The notes under the pieces were generated by a model, which saw nothing but the letters and a program-made list of their open reading frames with translations, ran no database searches and was not told where the DNA came from. From CAVYVZ01 sp963772065 (GTDB lineage Bacteria > Acidobacteriota > Vicinamibacteria > Vicinamibacterales > UBA2999), in the NCBI GenBank assembly GCA_963772065.1, contig CAVYVZ010000010.1, positions 1-64,000 on the forward strand: 64,000 bases of DNA. The letters are read 5' to 3'. Made by a program: the position numbers and the translations under genes. Of this stretch, positions 24,833 to 36,835 are shown one piece after another. Each line of letters opens with the position of its first letter. The stretch's first letter is position 1.

Positions 24833-25690
24833 TTACGATCCCGCCCGGCCCCCTGGCCATTTCAGGTCGGCCTTGCCTTCACGCTCGCGCGCGGGAGCCG
24901 GCGCACGCAACTGCGCTCTCGCCTGCCCGGTTGTCTTCACGGGCAGCTTTCGACGCGGGCTGCCCTTCCACAGCTTATAGAGGTCTTCCGCACCGGCGTT
25001 GGGCGGAAGAAAGCGGTAGTCGGGTCCGTCGTATTCGAGAAAATCGCACATCTCGCGCAGCCTGGAATGGAGTCGAAATCCCACCCGCACGAGCAGCGAG
25101 TTCAGGTCCGTGTCGTCCGGAATGTCCTCGTGATTCGATGTGAGAATCGTCAGGCGACGCTCGTTGTAGCGCGTATTCACGATGAGGCTCATCGTCTCTT
25201 CGACCCAGTCGGTCAGACGCTCGGCTCCGAGGTCGTCGAGCACGAGGAGCTCGGCTTCCATGACGGGCCGGAGGACGTCCATCTCCGCGGAATTCAGCGT
25301 CGGATTGTAGGTGCTCCGGATCTCGCGCAGCAGCGCGCGTGTGTCGTAGTACAGGCCGACCGCGCCGGTCTGGTCGATCACACGTCGGAGCACCGCAACG
25401 GCGATGTGCGTCTTGCCGATTCCAGGCGGGCCGATCAGCATCAATCCCTTGGGCGCGGCGGGATACGTCTCGGCGAAGCGCCTCGCTTTCTCGACCGCCT
25501 TCAGGAATTGCTCGTTGTCGTAGGTGACGAGATTGTCGAGCGTGCAGCGCAGATAGCGAGGTGGAATGCGCGCGTCCTTCAGCCGCCGTTCGCGGAGCGT
25601 GACCTGAACGCAGTCACATCGCGTGACGCGCGCGACGCCATCGACCTCGATCGTCTTCCAGCCGGTGTCGTCGCAGATCCCGCAAGGCAC
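24833..25690 (-). CDS. DnaC/IstB-like AAA+ ATPase with N-terminal zinc finger
   Basis: 285 residues. Cysteines at 3, 6, 24 and 26 (CGICDDTGWK ... RCDC) form a small zinc site. Walker A is LMLIGPPGIGKTHIAVAVL and Walker B LLVLDDLGAE, followed by sensor ILTSNH and the arginine-finger region LHSRLREM. This resembles a DnaC/DnaI-type helicase loader more than IstB, since no transposase is near. A basic, proline-rich tail of about 40 residues follows PRRKLPVK. Lies between hemW and hspR in the same direction. Confidence 0.85.
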   Translation of the reverse strand: MPCGICDDTGWKTIEVDGVARVTRCDCVQVTLRERRLKDARIPPRYLRCTLDNLVTYDNEQFLKAVEKARRFAETYPAAPKGLMLIGPPGIGKTHIAVAVLRRVIDQTGAVGLYYDTRALLREIRSTYNPTLNSAEMDVLRPVMEAELLVLDDLGAERLTDWVEETMSLIVNTRYNERRLTILTSNHEDIPDDTDLNSLLVRVGFRLHSRLREMCDFLEYDGPDYRFLPPNAGAEDLYKLWKGSPRRKLPVKTTGQARAQLRAPAPAREREGKADLKWPGGRAGS

Positions 25691-25731
25691 GGGACATGGT
25701 AACCCCGGAACGTCGAACGAGGAACAACGAA

Positions 25732-26175
<444 letters not shown>

Positions 26176-26194
26176 CTAGGCCCCTCGCCCTTCG

Positions 26195-27292
26195 CTACCT
26201 CGCCCCTTCGCTACCTCGCCCCTCGCCCCTGACCCCTTCGTCGTTGATCCTGCCGAACTCGCGCAGCAGCTCCTTCGATCGCTCGTCGAGCAGTCGCGGC
26301 AGCATCAGGCGCGCCTCGATCACGAGATCGCCGCGGCGTCCGTCGCGCGTCGAAGGGACGCCGCGCTCCCTCATCCGGAACCGCTGCCCCGACTGCGTGC
26401 CCGGCGGCACGCGCAGCTTCGCCGGGCCGTCGGGCGTGACGATGTCGATGCGGGCGCCGAGTGCTGCCTCATGGATCGCCACCGGAACCACCATGAACAA
26501 ATCGTCTCCGTGACGTTGATAGACGTCATGCGCGGTCACGTGGACGGTGATGAACAAGTCGCCCGGCTGTCCGCCGCGCGCGCCGGCGTTCCCCTTGCCC
26601 GCCACGCGCACCCGTTCGCCGTCGGCGACGCCGGCCGGGATCCGTACGGTGACCGTCTCGGTGCGCGTCTCCTGGCCGCTGCCGGTGCACCCGTCGCAGA
26701 CTCTCGGACGCTGCTGGCCGGACCCGCCGCAGGTGTGGCACGGCTTCGAGAAGATCATGTGGCCGCGCACGGAGCGCACCATTCCGGTTCCCTGGCAGCC
26801 GAGGCACGGTCCCGCCGCCGCGCGCGTCTTGCCGGATCCGGCACACCCCCGGCACACCTCGCGCCGAGTGACGGTGACGACGCGCTGCGTCGTGCGAAGC
26901 GCCTCCTCGAACCCCAGGTCCAGATGCTGATGCAGGTCGGCGCCGCGCTCGGGTGGCGCCTGCCGCCGGGTGTCGCGCTCGGTGAGCACCTCGGCGACCA
27001 GGTCGCCGAACGTCGCGCTGTAATCCGACCCGCGCGTCGAGAAGTCGAACCCCTCGAACCCCGACGAGCGGCGACCGTCCGGGTCCGGACCAACCCCCGC
27101 GTCGTACCGGTGCCGACGGTCCGGATCGATCAGCGTCTGGTACGCCTCCAGGATCTGCCGAAAGCGCGACTCGGCCATCCGATCGCCGGGATTGATATCG
27201 GGATGGTACCGGCGCGCAAGGCGCTTGTACGCGCGCTTGATCTCCGCGTCGCTCGCACCGTGCGGGAGACCCAAGATCACGTACAAGTCCAT
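26195..27292 (-). CDS. dnaJ: DnaJ co-chaperone
   Basis: 365 residues. The J-domain (1-68) includes YKRLARRYHPDINPGDRM with the HPD tripeptide that stimulates DnaK ATPase. The Gly/Phe linker is short. The zinc region has all four CxxCxGxG repeats: CRGCAGSGK, CLGCQGTGM, CHTCGGSGQ and CDGCTGSGQ. Substrate-binding beta domains follow (VRIPAGVADGERVRVAGKGN, HLDVR-type motifs replaced by DLFMVVPVAIHEAALGA). ATG 27290-27292, three bases after the true dnaK stop. Confidence 0.92.
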   Translation of the reverse strand: MDLYVILGLPHGASDAEIKRAYKRLARRYHPDINPGDRMAESRFRQILEAYQTLIDPDRRHRYDAGVGPDPDGRRSSGFEGFDFSTRGSDYSATFGDLVAEVLTERDTRRQAPPERGADLHQHLDLGFEEALRTTQRVVTVTRREVCRGCAGSGKTRAAAGPCLGCQGTGMVRSVRGHMIFSKPCHTCGGSGQQRPRVCDGCTGSGQETRTETVTVRIPAGVADGERVRVAGKGNAGARGGQPGDLFITVHVTAHDVYQRHGDDLFMVVPVAIHEAALGARIDIVTPDGPAKLRVPPGTQSGQRFRMRERGVPSTRDGRRGDLVIEARLMLPRLLDERSKELLREFGRINDEGVRGEGRGSEGAR

Positions 27293-27295
27293 GGC

Positions 27296-29223
<1,928 letters not shown>

Positions 29224-29275
29224 GTGAGTCGCTTCCTTCGAGGGCGCGGGTTCGGCGCCGTTTTACAACGCTCCT

Positions 29276-29304
29276 ATTATGAAATCTGAGTAAACAACAG
29301 TCAA
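29276..29304 (-). promoter_or_regulatory. dnaK operon promoter
   Basis: On the minus strand TTGACT (29299-29304), a 17-base spacer and CATAAT (29276-29281) make a good sigma-70-type promoter 52 bases before the dnaK ATG. Confidence 0.65.
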
Positions 29305-29305
29305 C
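29285..29305 (-). promoter_or_regulatory. HAIR-like HspR operator overlapping the dnaK promoter
   Basis: Minus-strand halves GTTGACT and ACTCAGA with a seven-base gap share the geometry of HAIR (CTTGAGT-N7-ACTCAAG), each with 5 of 7 positions matching. The site covers the -35 box and spacer, where HspR would block polymerase. Confidence 0.5.
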
Positions 29306-29352
29306 CTTTGCAGCCGCCCCAGGCCTAACTCGCTGTCTGAGCGTCAGATACA

Positions 29353-31650
29353 ATGACCCGAGAAATGGAAGACGAGGCGCGCGATCCCGACCTCGAGCCA
29401 CGCCCGCGGCGTGGTGTTCTCGCCACCATCGCCAAGCAAGCCGGAATAGCCGCCCTCTTCATCGTGGCGGCGCTCCTCGGCACTTTGAGCGGTGTGCTCT
29501 TCGCGTTCAGCGATGACCTCCCGCAGATCAGCGCGCTCGACGACTACCGTCCGAACACGATCACGCGCCTCCTCGCCCGCGACGGCGGCGTCATCGGCGA
29601 GTTCGCCACGGAACGGCGGGTGGTGGTCGGCTACGACCAGATCGCGCCGTCGCTTCGCCAGGCGATCGTCGCCGCCGAGGACGGCGGCTTCGACCAGCAC
29701 TTCGGCCTCAGCGTCACGCGCATCGTCATCACGCTCATCAACGACGTGGTGAAAGGGCGCATGGCGGGAGCGAGCACGATCACGCAGCAGCTCGCGCGCA
29801 ACCTCTTCCCCATCGGATTCGACAAGACCGTGGAGCGGAAGATCAAGGAAGCGATTCTCGCGATTCAGATCGAGAAGCGGTACACCAAGCGCGAGATCTT
29901 CACGTTCTATGCGAACCAGATCTATTTCGGCCACGGTGCCTACGGCGTCGAGGCGGCGTCGCGCCTGTACTTCGACAAGCCGGCCAAGGAGCTCGCGGTC
30001 GATGAGGCCGCGACGATCGCCGCGATCATCCAGGCGCCCGAGCGTCTGAGCCCGTTCGTCGATCCGAAGCGGACGCTGCAGCGGCGGAACTACGTGCTGC
30101 AGCGGATGGCCGAGGAGAAGTACGTGACGCGTGAAGACGCGGTGGAGATGTCGCAGCGGCCGCTCGTGCTCCTCGGTCAGCCGACGCCGGAGCGATCCAT
30201 CGCTCCGTACTTCGTGGAAGACATCCGCAAGGCCCTCGAGGCGGAGTACGGAGCCAAGGCGCTCTACGAGGCGGGCCTCGCGGTGCAGACGACGCTGGAC
30301 GCCGACCTTCAGGCGGTCGCCAACGACGCGATCGATCGCGGACTGCGACGGCTCGACAAGCGGCGAAGCGGCTTTCGCCGGCCCAAGCGGAACGTGCTCG
30401 CCGAAGGGCACACGCTCGAGCGCTTCACCACCGACCGGTGGAAGCAACCGATCCTCGAAGGCGACATCGTGCCCGCCATCGTCATGGGCGTCCAGGATGG
30501 CATCGCGCGCGTGCGAGTGGGAGATCAGGACACACAGATCACCCGCCCAGGCTTTGCGTGGACACGGCGCACGTCGGCGGCGCAGCTCTTCAAGACCGGC
30601 GACCTCATCGAAGTCGAAGTGAAGAAGAAGTCGGGCAGCGTCATCGACGAGGTGGCGCTCGAGCAGCCGCCGGTAGTGGAAGGAGCGCTGCTGGCGATCG
30701 ACAACCGGAGCGGCCAGATCCGCGCGATGGTCGGCGGCTTCAGCTTTGCGCGCAGCAAGTTCAATCGCGCCACCCAGGCGAAACGGCAGATTGGCTCGGC
30801 CTTCAAGCCGATCGTCTTCACGGCGGCGATCGATCGCGGTTTCACGCCGGTCTCGGTCTTCATCGACGAGCCCACGTCGTTCGATGCGGGTGCCGGCCAG
30901 CCGCCCTATCAGCCGCAGAACTACGATCGCAAATTCGAGGGGCCGGTCACGCTGCGCCGTGCCCTCGAGCAGTCCCGCAATGTCCCCGCGGTGAAGGCCA
31001 TGAGCGAGCTCGGGCCGCGGAACGTCCTGGAATATGCGGCGCGGTTTGGCTTTCCGAAAAACTATCCGCCGTATCTGTCGCTCGCGTTGGGCGCCGCGGA
31101 GGCGACACTCGTCGAGGTGACGAGCGCCTATTCCGCGTTCGGCAACCAGGGGTTGCGCATGGCGCCCTACGCCGTCGCCACGGTGTCGGACCGGGAGGGC
31201 AACCTGCTGCAGGAGAACCGTCCCGAGCCGCGCGAGTCGGTGCGGGCCGACACGGCCTTCGTGATGACGAACCTGCTGCGGGGTGTCGTGCAGCGAGGGA
31301 CGGCGGCGGCCGCGGCCTCGCTCGACTGGCCGCTCGCGGGTAAGACCGGGACGGTGGACGACTACACGGACGCGTGGTTCGTCGGCTTCGACCCGAACGT
31401 CACCGTCGGCGTGTGGGTGGGCTACGACGAGAAGAAGCCGATCGGCAACGGCGAGACGGGCGCGACCGCGGCGCTGCCGATCTGGATGGACTTCATGCGG
31501 AAGTACATCGAGCTGTACGGCGATCGGAAGAATCCGCCCGCCTTCGAGCCGCCGGGCAACATCGTCTTCGTCGAGTTGGACTCAGGGATCACCGAAGCGT
31601 TCATCAGCGGCACGCAGCCGGCGCCTGTACCTCCCGGCCATTCAGCCATA
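29353..31650 (+). CDS. Penicillin-binding protein 1A, bifunctional
   Basis: About 765 residues. A cytoplasmic N-terminus and one TM segment (about 28-52) precede a family-51 glycosyltransferase: IVAAEDGGFDQHFGLSVTRI with the catalytic Glu, and ASTITQQLARNLF. The transpeptidase domain has the active Ser in QIGSAFKPIVF, the SxN-type SRN and the KTG motif in LAGKTGTVDDYTDAWFVGFD. The C-terminal ISGTQPAPVPPG is followed by repeat DNA, and no stop appears in frame until 33108. The gene therefore probably ends near 31650 after an indel. It makes and cross-links peptidoglycan. Divergent from dnaK. Confidence 0.88.
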
Positions 31651-31668
31651 AAGCTCTCGCGCTCTATT

Positions 31669-31723
31669 GGTGCGATCGCAGCTACGCCTGTCGGTGCGAT
31701 CTCGCTTCGCCCTCGGTGCGATC
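31669..31723. repeat. Short periodic GGTGCGATC repeat, locus 1
   Basis: GGTGCGATC begins at 31669, 31693 and 31715 (spacing 24 and 22 bases), with partly conserved spacers (TCGCTTCGCCCTC, CGCAGCTACGCCTGTC). The same core on the other strand, with the same 22/24-base spacing, recurs at 45848-45902. It lies just after the PBP1A gene. Confidence 0.65.
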
Positions 31724-31833
31724 TCGATTCTGTCGGTGACGCCTTTGGTGCAACTCGTTCCGGAACGAGTGAGCCGCCGCGATCGCGGGTCATCGGCCAG
31801 GTCGGCCGCGAGCGGATCTCCCGCGGTGCTCGA

Positions 31834-33069
31834 TCAGTCTCGCAAGAGCGACGTCGGGGGGCAGACCACGTTGGACGTGCCGTTCTGCTCGACCGAAGCG
31901 CCTGGGGGTTTAGGCTCGGACGGCTCGGCGGGTTGCTGCGGTGTGGGCGGCGGGAAGTTCGGCGGTGCGCTCTTCCGCGCGCCGAGCTTCATCGTGTAGC
32001 TCGTGAGGAAGATGTGACGCGGGAAGGTCGCGTCACCGTCGCGATCGGTGTTCGGATCGGGATACCGGTGGTAGAAGTAGCCGAGCGGCACGTTGAACGT
32101 GACCGTCTGGCCATTCTTCGAATAGGAAACCCCCGGTTCGACGAACATCGCCTTGCCCGGACGGCGGAAGCCGTTGCTGTCGCCGATCAGGTCGTAGCGC
32201 GGCAACCCTTCGATGCGCCATGCGAGCGACGCCGAGAAGCCGTTCCACACAGCCACCGACGCGCCAAGCCGGGCGACGTACTGGTCGGGTACCGAGTTGT
32301 AGAAACGATCCGACTGATTGGGGTTGGCCGTCGCGCCAGGAGGCAGGCGCGCGAGCGTGAGCGAGGGCGTATTGCTGCTGTTCTTCGGATTCAGAAGGTA
32401 GCTGGCGGATCCGAACGTCAGCACGCGCTTGATGCGCTTGAAGCCGGCTCCCTCGAGCATGACCCCCCAGCCACCGTCGCCGGGCTGAACCGACTGATCG
32501 ACGAAGCGTTCCTGCGGGTTGTTTCCCTGCGAATCGACGTAGAAGTCCTGTTCCCTGGAGTTCCCGGTGGGCAGTTTCACGCCGGCGCCGGCGGCAATGT
32601 TCCAGTTCAGGCGCCTCTTCGTATCGAACAGCCAGTACCGGCCGCTGACGCTGATGTCGCCGAGGCCGCGTCCGTTCTGCTCGACTTCGCGCCGCGCCGC
32701 GGGCAGCGGATACCGCGGATCGCGGCTGGCCCACGACGAGTTCACGTACGGGACTCCAACGGAGAGCGTCAGCCGCTCAGTGAACGCCCGGCTCACGTTC
32801 ACGTCGAGGAGGTTCTGTTTGTTCGTGACGTAGTTCTGCAGCGTCTGCCGCTGGAGCTGTTCGACCCCGCCGTTGTAATGATCGTTGGAGACCAGGTTCC
32901 GCGTCGAGAGCGACAAGTGCCACTCGCCGGGCTGCTGATACGGACTGGCGTTCGCGCCAAACACGGGCGCGTTGCTTCGAATGAGCACTCAACCCTGGGC
33001 CCACGCGCGCGGCGTGAGCGACAGGAACCAGCCGATGGTCGCGAGCGCGACGAGACAGCGCGGCAGCAT
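31834..33069 (-). CDS. Outer-membrane beta-barrel/transporter-like protein with in-frame TGA
   Basis: ATG 33067-33069 opens a signal peptide (MLPRCLVALATIGWFLSLTP, then RAWAQG). It is followed by an in-frame TGA (32989-32991) and then VLIRSNAPVFGANASPYQQP in the same frame. The mature part has alternating strands (LTLSVGVPYVNSSW, NWNIAAGAGVKLPTG, FSASLAWRIEGLPRY, TVTFNVPLGYFYHRY), like outer-membrane putative transporters. It ends with a Pro-rich tail, KPPGASVEQNG and CPPTSLLRD. If TGA replaces a Cys codon (TGC/TGT), the full protein is 411 residues. Confidence 0.75.
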
Positions 33070-33148
33070 GTCGGGCAATGTAGACTGGTGAGCCCGGCGC
33101 CTCAATAGTAGGAAAACACTACCTAACTGCCGCGGCAGTGAAATCACT

Positions 33149-34495
33149 GTGACCCGTGTGCGTCTCCCCGGCCGCTCTCCCGCCCCGGCCCTGCTGGTCG
33201 GGCTGATCATCACGCTGGCGACGGTGGTCGCGTACTCCTGGTACATCTCCGGCCAGATTTCGGGCCTGCGCCGGCTGCAGACCGAGCTGACCGATCGCAA
33301 CCGCCGGGACTCGCTGCAGCTGCTGCGCATTCAGAACGATCTGAATCAGCTCGGGCTCGCGATGCGCGACATGCTCGACGCCGACGAACCCTATCCGCTG
33401 ATCGCCTGGTCGGCGCAGTTCGAGCGCATCCGCGTCGATCTGGACGATGCGCTGCGGCAGCAGGAGGCGGTGGCGGTCGCCCGCCGGACGCCCGAGCAGA
33501 GCGCAGTACCTGGCAAGCTCGGTCGCGCAGTTCTGGGACGCCGTCGACCGCATCTTCGAGCTCGCGCGCGCGGGCCGCGAGGACGAGGCGCGCGCGCAGA
33601 TCCGGCTGTCGCTGCAGGCGCGGCAGGCGGCGCTGAGCACCGCGGTCGCGCGGCTGCTGGTCCAGAACAACGAGAGCGAAGAGCAGACGGCGCAGCAGGT
33701 CCAGGACATCTACGCGCAGCGTGCAGCGGCAGGTGTACTGGTTCCTGGCCGCCACGCTGGCGGCGATCGCGGCGACCAGCCTGTACCTGATTCGCTCGAA
33801 CCGGCGGCTGTTCGCGCGAGCTCGCCGCGCTGTCGGACGAGCGGCGCGAGCTGGCGCAGAAGCTGATCGCCACGCGCGAGTCGACGCTGCGCGAGATCTC
33901 GCGCGAGCTGCACGACGAGTTCGGGCAGATCCTGACGGCGATCGGGATCGATGCTCGGCCGGGCGGAACGGCAGGCGCCCGAGGGCTCGCCGCTGCGGGC
34001 CGACCTGCGCGAGATCGGCGAGATCGCGCAGGCGGCGCTCGACAACGTGCGCGGCCTGTCGCAGACGCTGCACCCGTCGATCCTCGAGGAGCTCGGCCTC
34101 GAGAGCACGATCGACTGGTACCTGTCGACGGTCGAGAAGCAGCTCGGGCTCGAGGTCGACCTACGAGCGCGCCGGCACGGCGGCCGCGTCGATGACACGA
34201 CCGGCATTCACGTCTACCGCGTGCTGCAGGAGGCGCTGAGCAACGTCGCGCGGCACTCCGGCGCGAACGCGCGCCTGGGTGCGGCTGCGCTGCGACGCCG
34301 GACGCTGGAGCTCGAGGTCGAGGATCACGGCAAGGGCCTCGACCCCGCGCACGTCGCCGCGCGGGCTCGGCCTGGTGGCCATGCGCGAGCGCGCCGAGCT
34401 GGTCGGCGGCACGCTCGAGTTCCTGCGGCCGCGCGACGGCGGCACGCTGGTGCGCCTGACCGTTCCGATTGACGGTGCCTGCGACTGCCGCATGA
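33149..34495 (+). CDS. NarX-type sensor histidine kinase (HisKA_3), several frameshifts
   Basis: Pieces in shifting frames add up to about 445 residues. TM1 (ALLVGLIITLATVVAYSWYI), a periplasmic helical sensor (about 36-190) and TM2 (VYWFLAATLAAIAATSLYLI) precede the H-box REISRELHDEFGQILTAI. LRADLREIGEIAQAALDNVR and LSQTLHPSILEELGL follow, then the ATPase parts YRVLQEALSNVARHSGA and GLGLVAMRERAELVGGTLEF. Indels are needed near 33500, 33715, 33820, 33950, 34165 and 34360. It should phosphorylate the NarL-type regulator that follows. Confidence 0.75.
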
Positions 34496-35123
34496 CGCGA
34501 GACCATCACCGTCCTGCTCGCCGACGATCACGCGCTGGTGCGGCGCGGCTTCCGCCGCCTGCTCGAGGACGATCCCGTCGATCGCCGTCGTCGGCGAGGC
34601 GAGCGACGGCGAGGAAGCGATTCGCCTGGCCGCGCGAGCTGGAGCCGCAGGTCGTCGTGATGGACGCGCGATGCCGGGCACGAGCGGGCTGGCGGCGACG
34701 CGCGCGATTCTCGCCAGCGCGCCCGAGACGGCGCGATCCTGATGCTCAGCATGCACTCCGAGGAGACGCTCGTGCGCCAGGCGATCGAGGCCGGCGCGCG
34801 CGGCTACATCCTGAAGAACGCGCTCGATCTCGATCTCGCCGCGGCGGTCAAGCGGGTCGCGGCCGGCGAGACCGTGCTCGATCCGGCGCGTCGCGCCGCC
34901 GGCGCCGCTGACGGGCGAGCGGACGCGGCTGACGCCGCGCGAGCTCGAGGTGCTGCAGCTGATCTGCGACGGGCTGTCCAACCGGGCGATCGCCGCGAAG
35001 CTCGAGCTGAGCGTCAACACCGTGGCCGTGCATCGCGCCAACATCATGAACACGCTCGGCGTGCACAAGACCGCCGAGCTCGTGGTCTACGCGATCCAGC
35101 ACGGACTGGTGAACCCGCTGTGA
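34492..35123 (+). CDS. NarL/FixJ-family response regulator, frameshifted
   Basis: Segments read ITVLLADDHALVRRGFRRLL, LARELEPQVVVMDA with the phospho-acceptor Asp, ILMLSMHSEETLVRQAIEAG and ARGYILKNALDLDLAAAVK, then the LuxR-type HTH RLTPRELEVLQLICDGLSNR and AIAAKLELSVNTVAVHRANI. About four indels between 34505 and 34915 are needed. The start ATG overlaps the kinase end. Forms a two-component pair with the preceding kinase and overlaps the next gene (GTGA). Confidence 0.75.
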
Positions 35124-36832
35124 ATCGTCGCGACTTCCTGGCGCGGCTGCGGCGCGGGGCTTGCCGCATCCGGCCGTGGCGCTTGACGCGCTCGGCGCAA
35201 GCGCCGCCGTCGGCGGGCTTCCGTCTCGTCGACGTCACCGCCGCGGCCGGCCTCCAGTTCCGCCACAACAGCGGCGCCTACGGCGGCAAGCTGCTGCCCG
35301 AGACGCTGGGCTCCGGCTGCGCGTTCCTCGACTACGACGCCGACGGCTGGCAGGACATCCTGCTCGTCAACGGCATGGACTGGCCGGGCCACAAGCGGCA
35401 GCGCTCGACGCTGCGGCTCTATCGCAACAACCGGAACGGCACGTTCACCGACGTGACGCGCGCCGCCGGCCTCGACGTCGAGCTGTACGGCATGGGCGTC
35501 GCGGTCGGCGACTTCAACAACGACGGCTTTCCCGACATGCTTCGTCACGTGCGTCGGCCAGAACCGCCTGTTCCGCAACACCGGCAAGGGCACGTTCGTC
35601 GACGTCACGCGCGCGAGCGGCCTCGGCGGCCGCGAGGCGTTCAGCACGTCGGCGATGTGGGTCGACTTCGATCGCGACGGCTTGCTCGATCTGTTCGTCT
35701 GCAACTACGTCAGGTGGTCGGCCGGAGCACGACGTGTTCTGCAGCCTCGACGGCAAGCAGAAGTCCTACTGCACGCCGGAGGCGTACCGCGGCGAGACCT
35801 GCTGGCTGTTCCGCAATCGCGGCAACGGCACCTTCGAGGACGTCACGGCGACGTGCGGCATCTTCGACTCGAGCTCGAAGTCGCTCGGCGTCGCGCTGCT
35901 CGACCACGATCAGGACGGCTGGCCCGATATCTTCGTCGCCAACGACACGCAGCCCAACAAGCTCTATCGCAATCAGCGCAACGGCACGTTCAAGGACGTC
36001 GGCGCTCGAGGCGGGCGTCGCGTTCAGCGACGACGGCAAGGCGCGCGCCGGCATGGGCGTCGATGCGGCCGACTTCGACAACTCCGGCAGGCCCGGCGCT
36101 GGCGATCACGAACTTCGACAACGAGATGATCGGCCTCTATCGCGCGGACGAGCGCGGGCCACTACGAGGACGTCGCGACCGCGTGCAGGCGTCGGCGTCC
36201 CGTCGCGCAACCGGCTCGGCTTCGGCTGCGTCTTCGCCGACCTCGATCTCGACGGCACGCTCGATCTCGTCGTCGCCAACGGCCACATCGACGACACCGT
36301 CCGCAACATCCGCGGCAACGTCGGCTACGCGCAGCCGCCGCAGCTGTTTCTGAATCAGGGCAACGGCACGTTCCGCGACGTGGCGGCCGCGGTGGGCGGC
36401 GGATTCGCGCAGCCGAGGGTCGGCCGCGGCCTCGCCTGCGGCGACTTCGACCGCGACGGCGACGTCGACCTGCTGATGACCACCAACAACGGCCCGGCGG
36501 TGCTCTTCCGCAACGATCAGACCGCCGGGCAACCGCAGCCTCCGGTTCCGGCTCGTCGGCACGAAGTCGAATCGCGACGCGATCGGCGCGACCGTGCGCA
36601 TCTTCCACGGCGGCACGTCGCAGTCGCGGATGGTGAAGAGCGGATCGAGCTATCTGTCGCAGTCGGAGCTGCCGGTGACGTTCGGCGTCGGCCGGCGCGA
36701 TCGCGTCGATCGCGTCGTCATCGACGTGGCCGAGCGGCCGGACCGAGGAGTTCAAGGACGTCGCTGCCGGGCAGTGCCTACGAGTGCGTGGAAGGCAAGA
36801 GCCTTCGCGAGGCAGCGGCGTTCAAGCGATAG
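35120..36832 (+). CDS. CRTAC1-like secreted protein with VCBS repeats and ASPIC/UnbV domain, frameshifted
   Basis: GTG 35120 opens NRRDFLARL, a Tat-like signal, then FRLVDVTAAAGLQFRHNSGA. At least six Ca-binding FG-GAP/VCBS-type motifs follow: FLDYDADGWQDILLVNGM, DFNNDGFPDM, DFDRDGLLDLFVCNYV, DHDQDGWPDIFVAND, DLDLDGTLDLVVANGH and DFDRDGDVDLLMTTNNG. The C-terminal GATVRIFHGGTSQSRMVKSG and YLSQSELPVTFGVG is the ASPIC/UnbV domain. Indels lie near 35150, 35538, 35722, 36003, 36090, 36160, 36525 and 36745. Probably an exported propeller; function unknown. Confidence 0.78.
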   Translation: MNRRDFLARLRRGACRIRPWRLTRSAQAPPSAGFRLVDVTAAAGLQFRHNSGAYGGKLLPETLGSGCAFLDYDADGWQDILLVNGMDWPGHKRQRSTLRLYRNNRNGTFTDVTRAAGLDVELYGMGVAVGDFNNDGFPDMLRHVRRPEPPVPQHRQGHVRRRHARERPRRPRGVQHVGDVGRLRSRRLARSVRLQLRQVVGRSTTCSAASTASRSPTARRRRTAARPAGCSAIAATAPSRTSRRRAASSTRARSRSASRCSTTIRTAGPISSSPTTRSPTSSIAISATARSRTSALEAGVAFSDDGKARAGMGVDAADFDNSGRPGAGDHELRQRDDRPLSRGRARATTRTSRPRAGVGVPSRNRLGFGCVFADLDLDGTLDLVVANGHIDDTVRNIRGNVGYAQPPQLFLNQGNGTFRDVAAAVGGGFAQPRVGRGLACGDFDRDGDVDLLMTTNNGPAVLFRNDQTAGQPQPPVPARRHEVESRRDRRDRAHLPRRHVAVADGEERIELSVAVGAAGDVRRRPARSRRSRRHRRGRAAGPRSSRTSLPGSAYECVEGKSLREAAAFKR

Positions 36833-36835
36833 CCG

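Noticed and set aside
31669..31723. CRISPR-like array
   Set aside because: Repeat units are only about 9 conserved bases with 13-15 base spacers, no cas gene is present, and the spacers are similar to each other.
32989..32991. Selenocysteine at the in-frame TGA
   Set aside because: No SECIS-like hairpin is evident just downstream, no selenium genes are in the window, and outer-membrane proteins are not known selenoproteins. A nonsense change or read error is simpler.
29353..33108. A single 1251-codon frame covering PBP1A and beyond
   Set aside because: After about 31650 it follows the antisense of the outer-membrane protein gene and has no PBP similarity; it is an open shadow frame in high-GC DNA.
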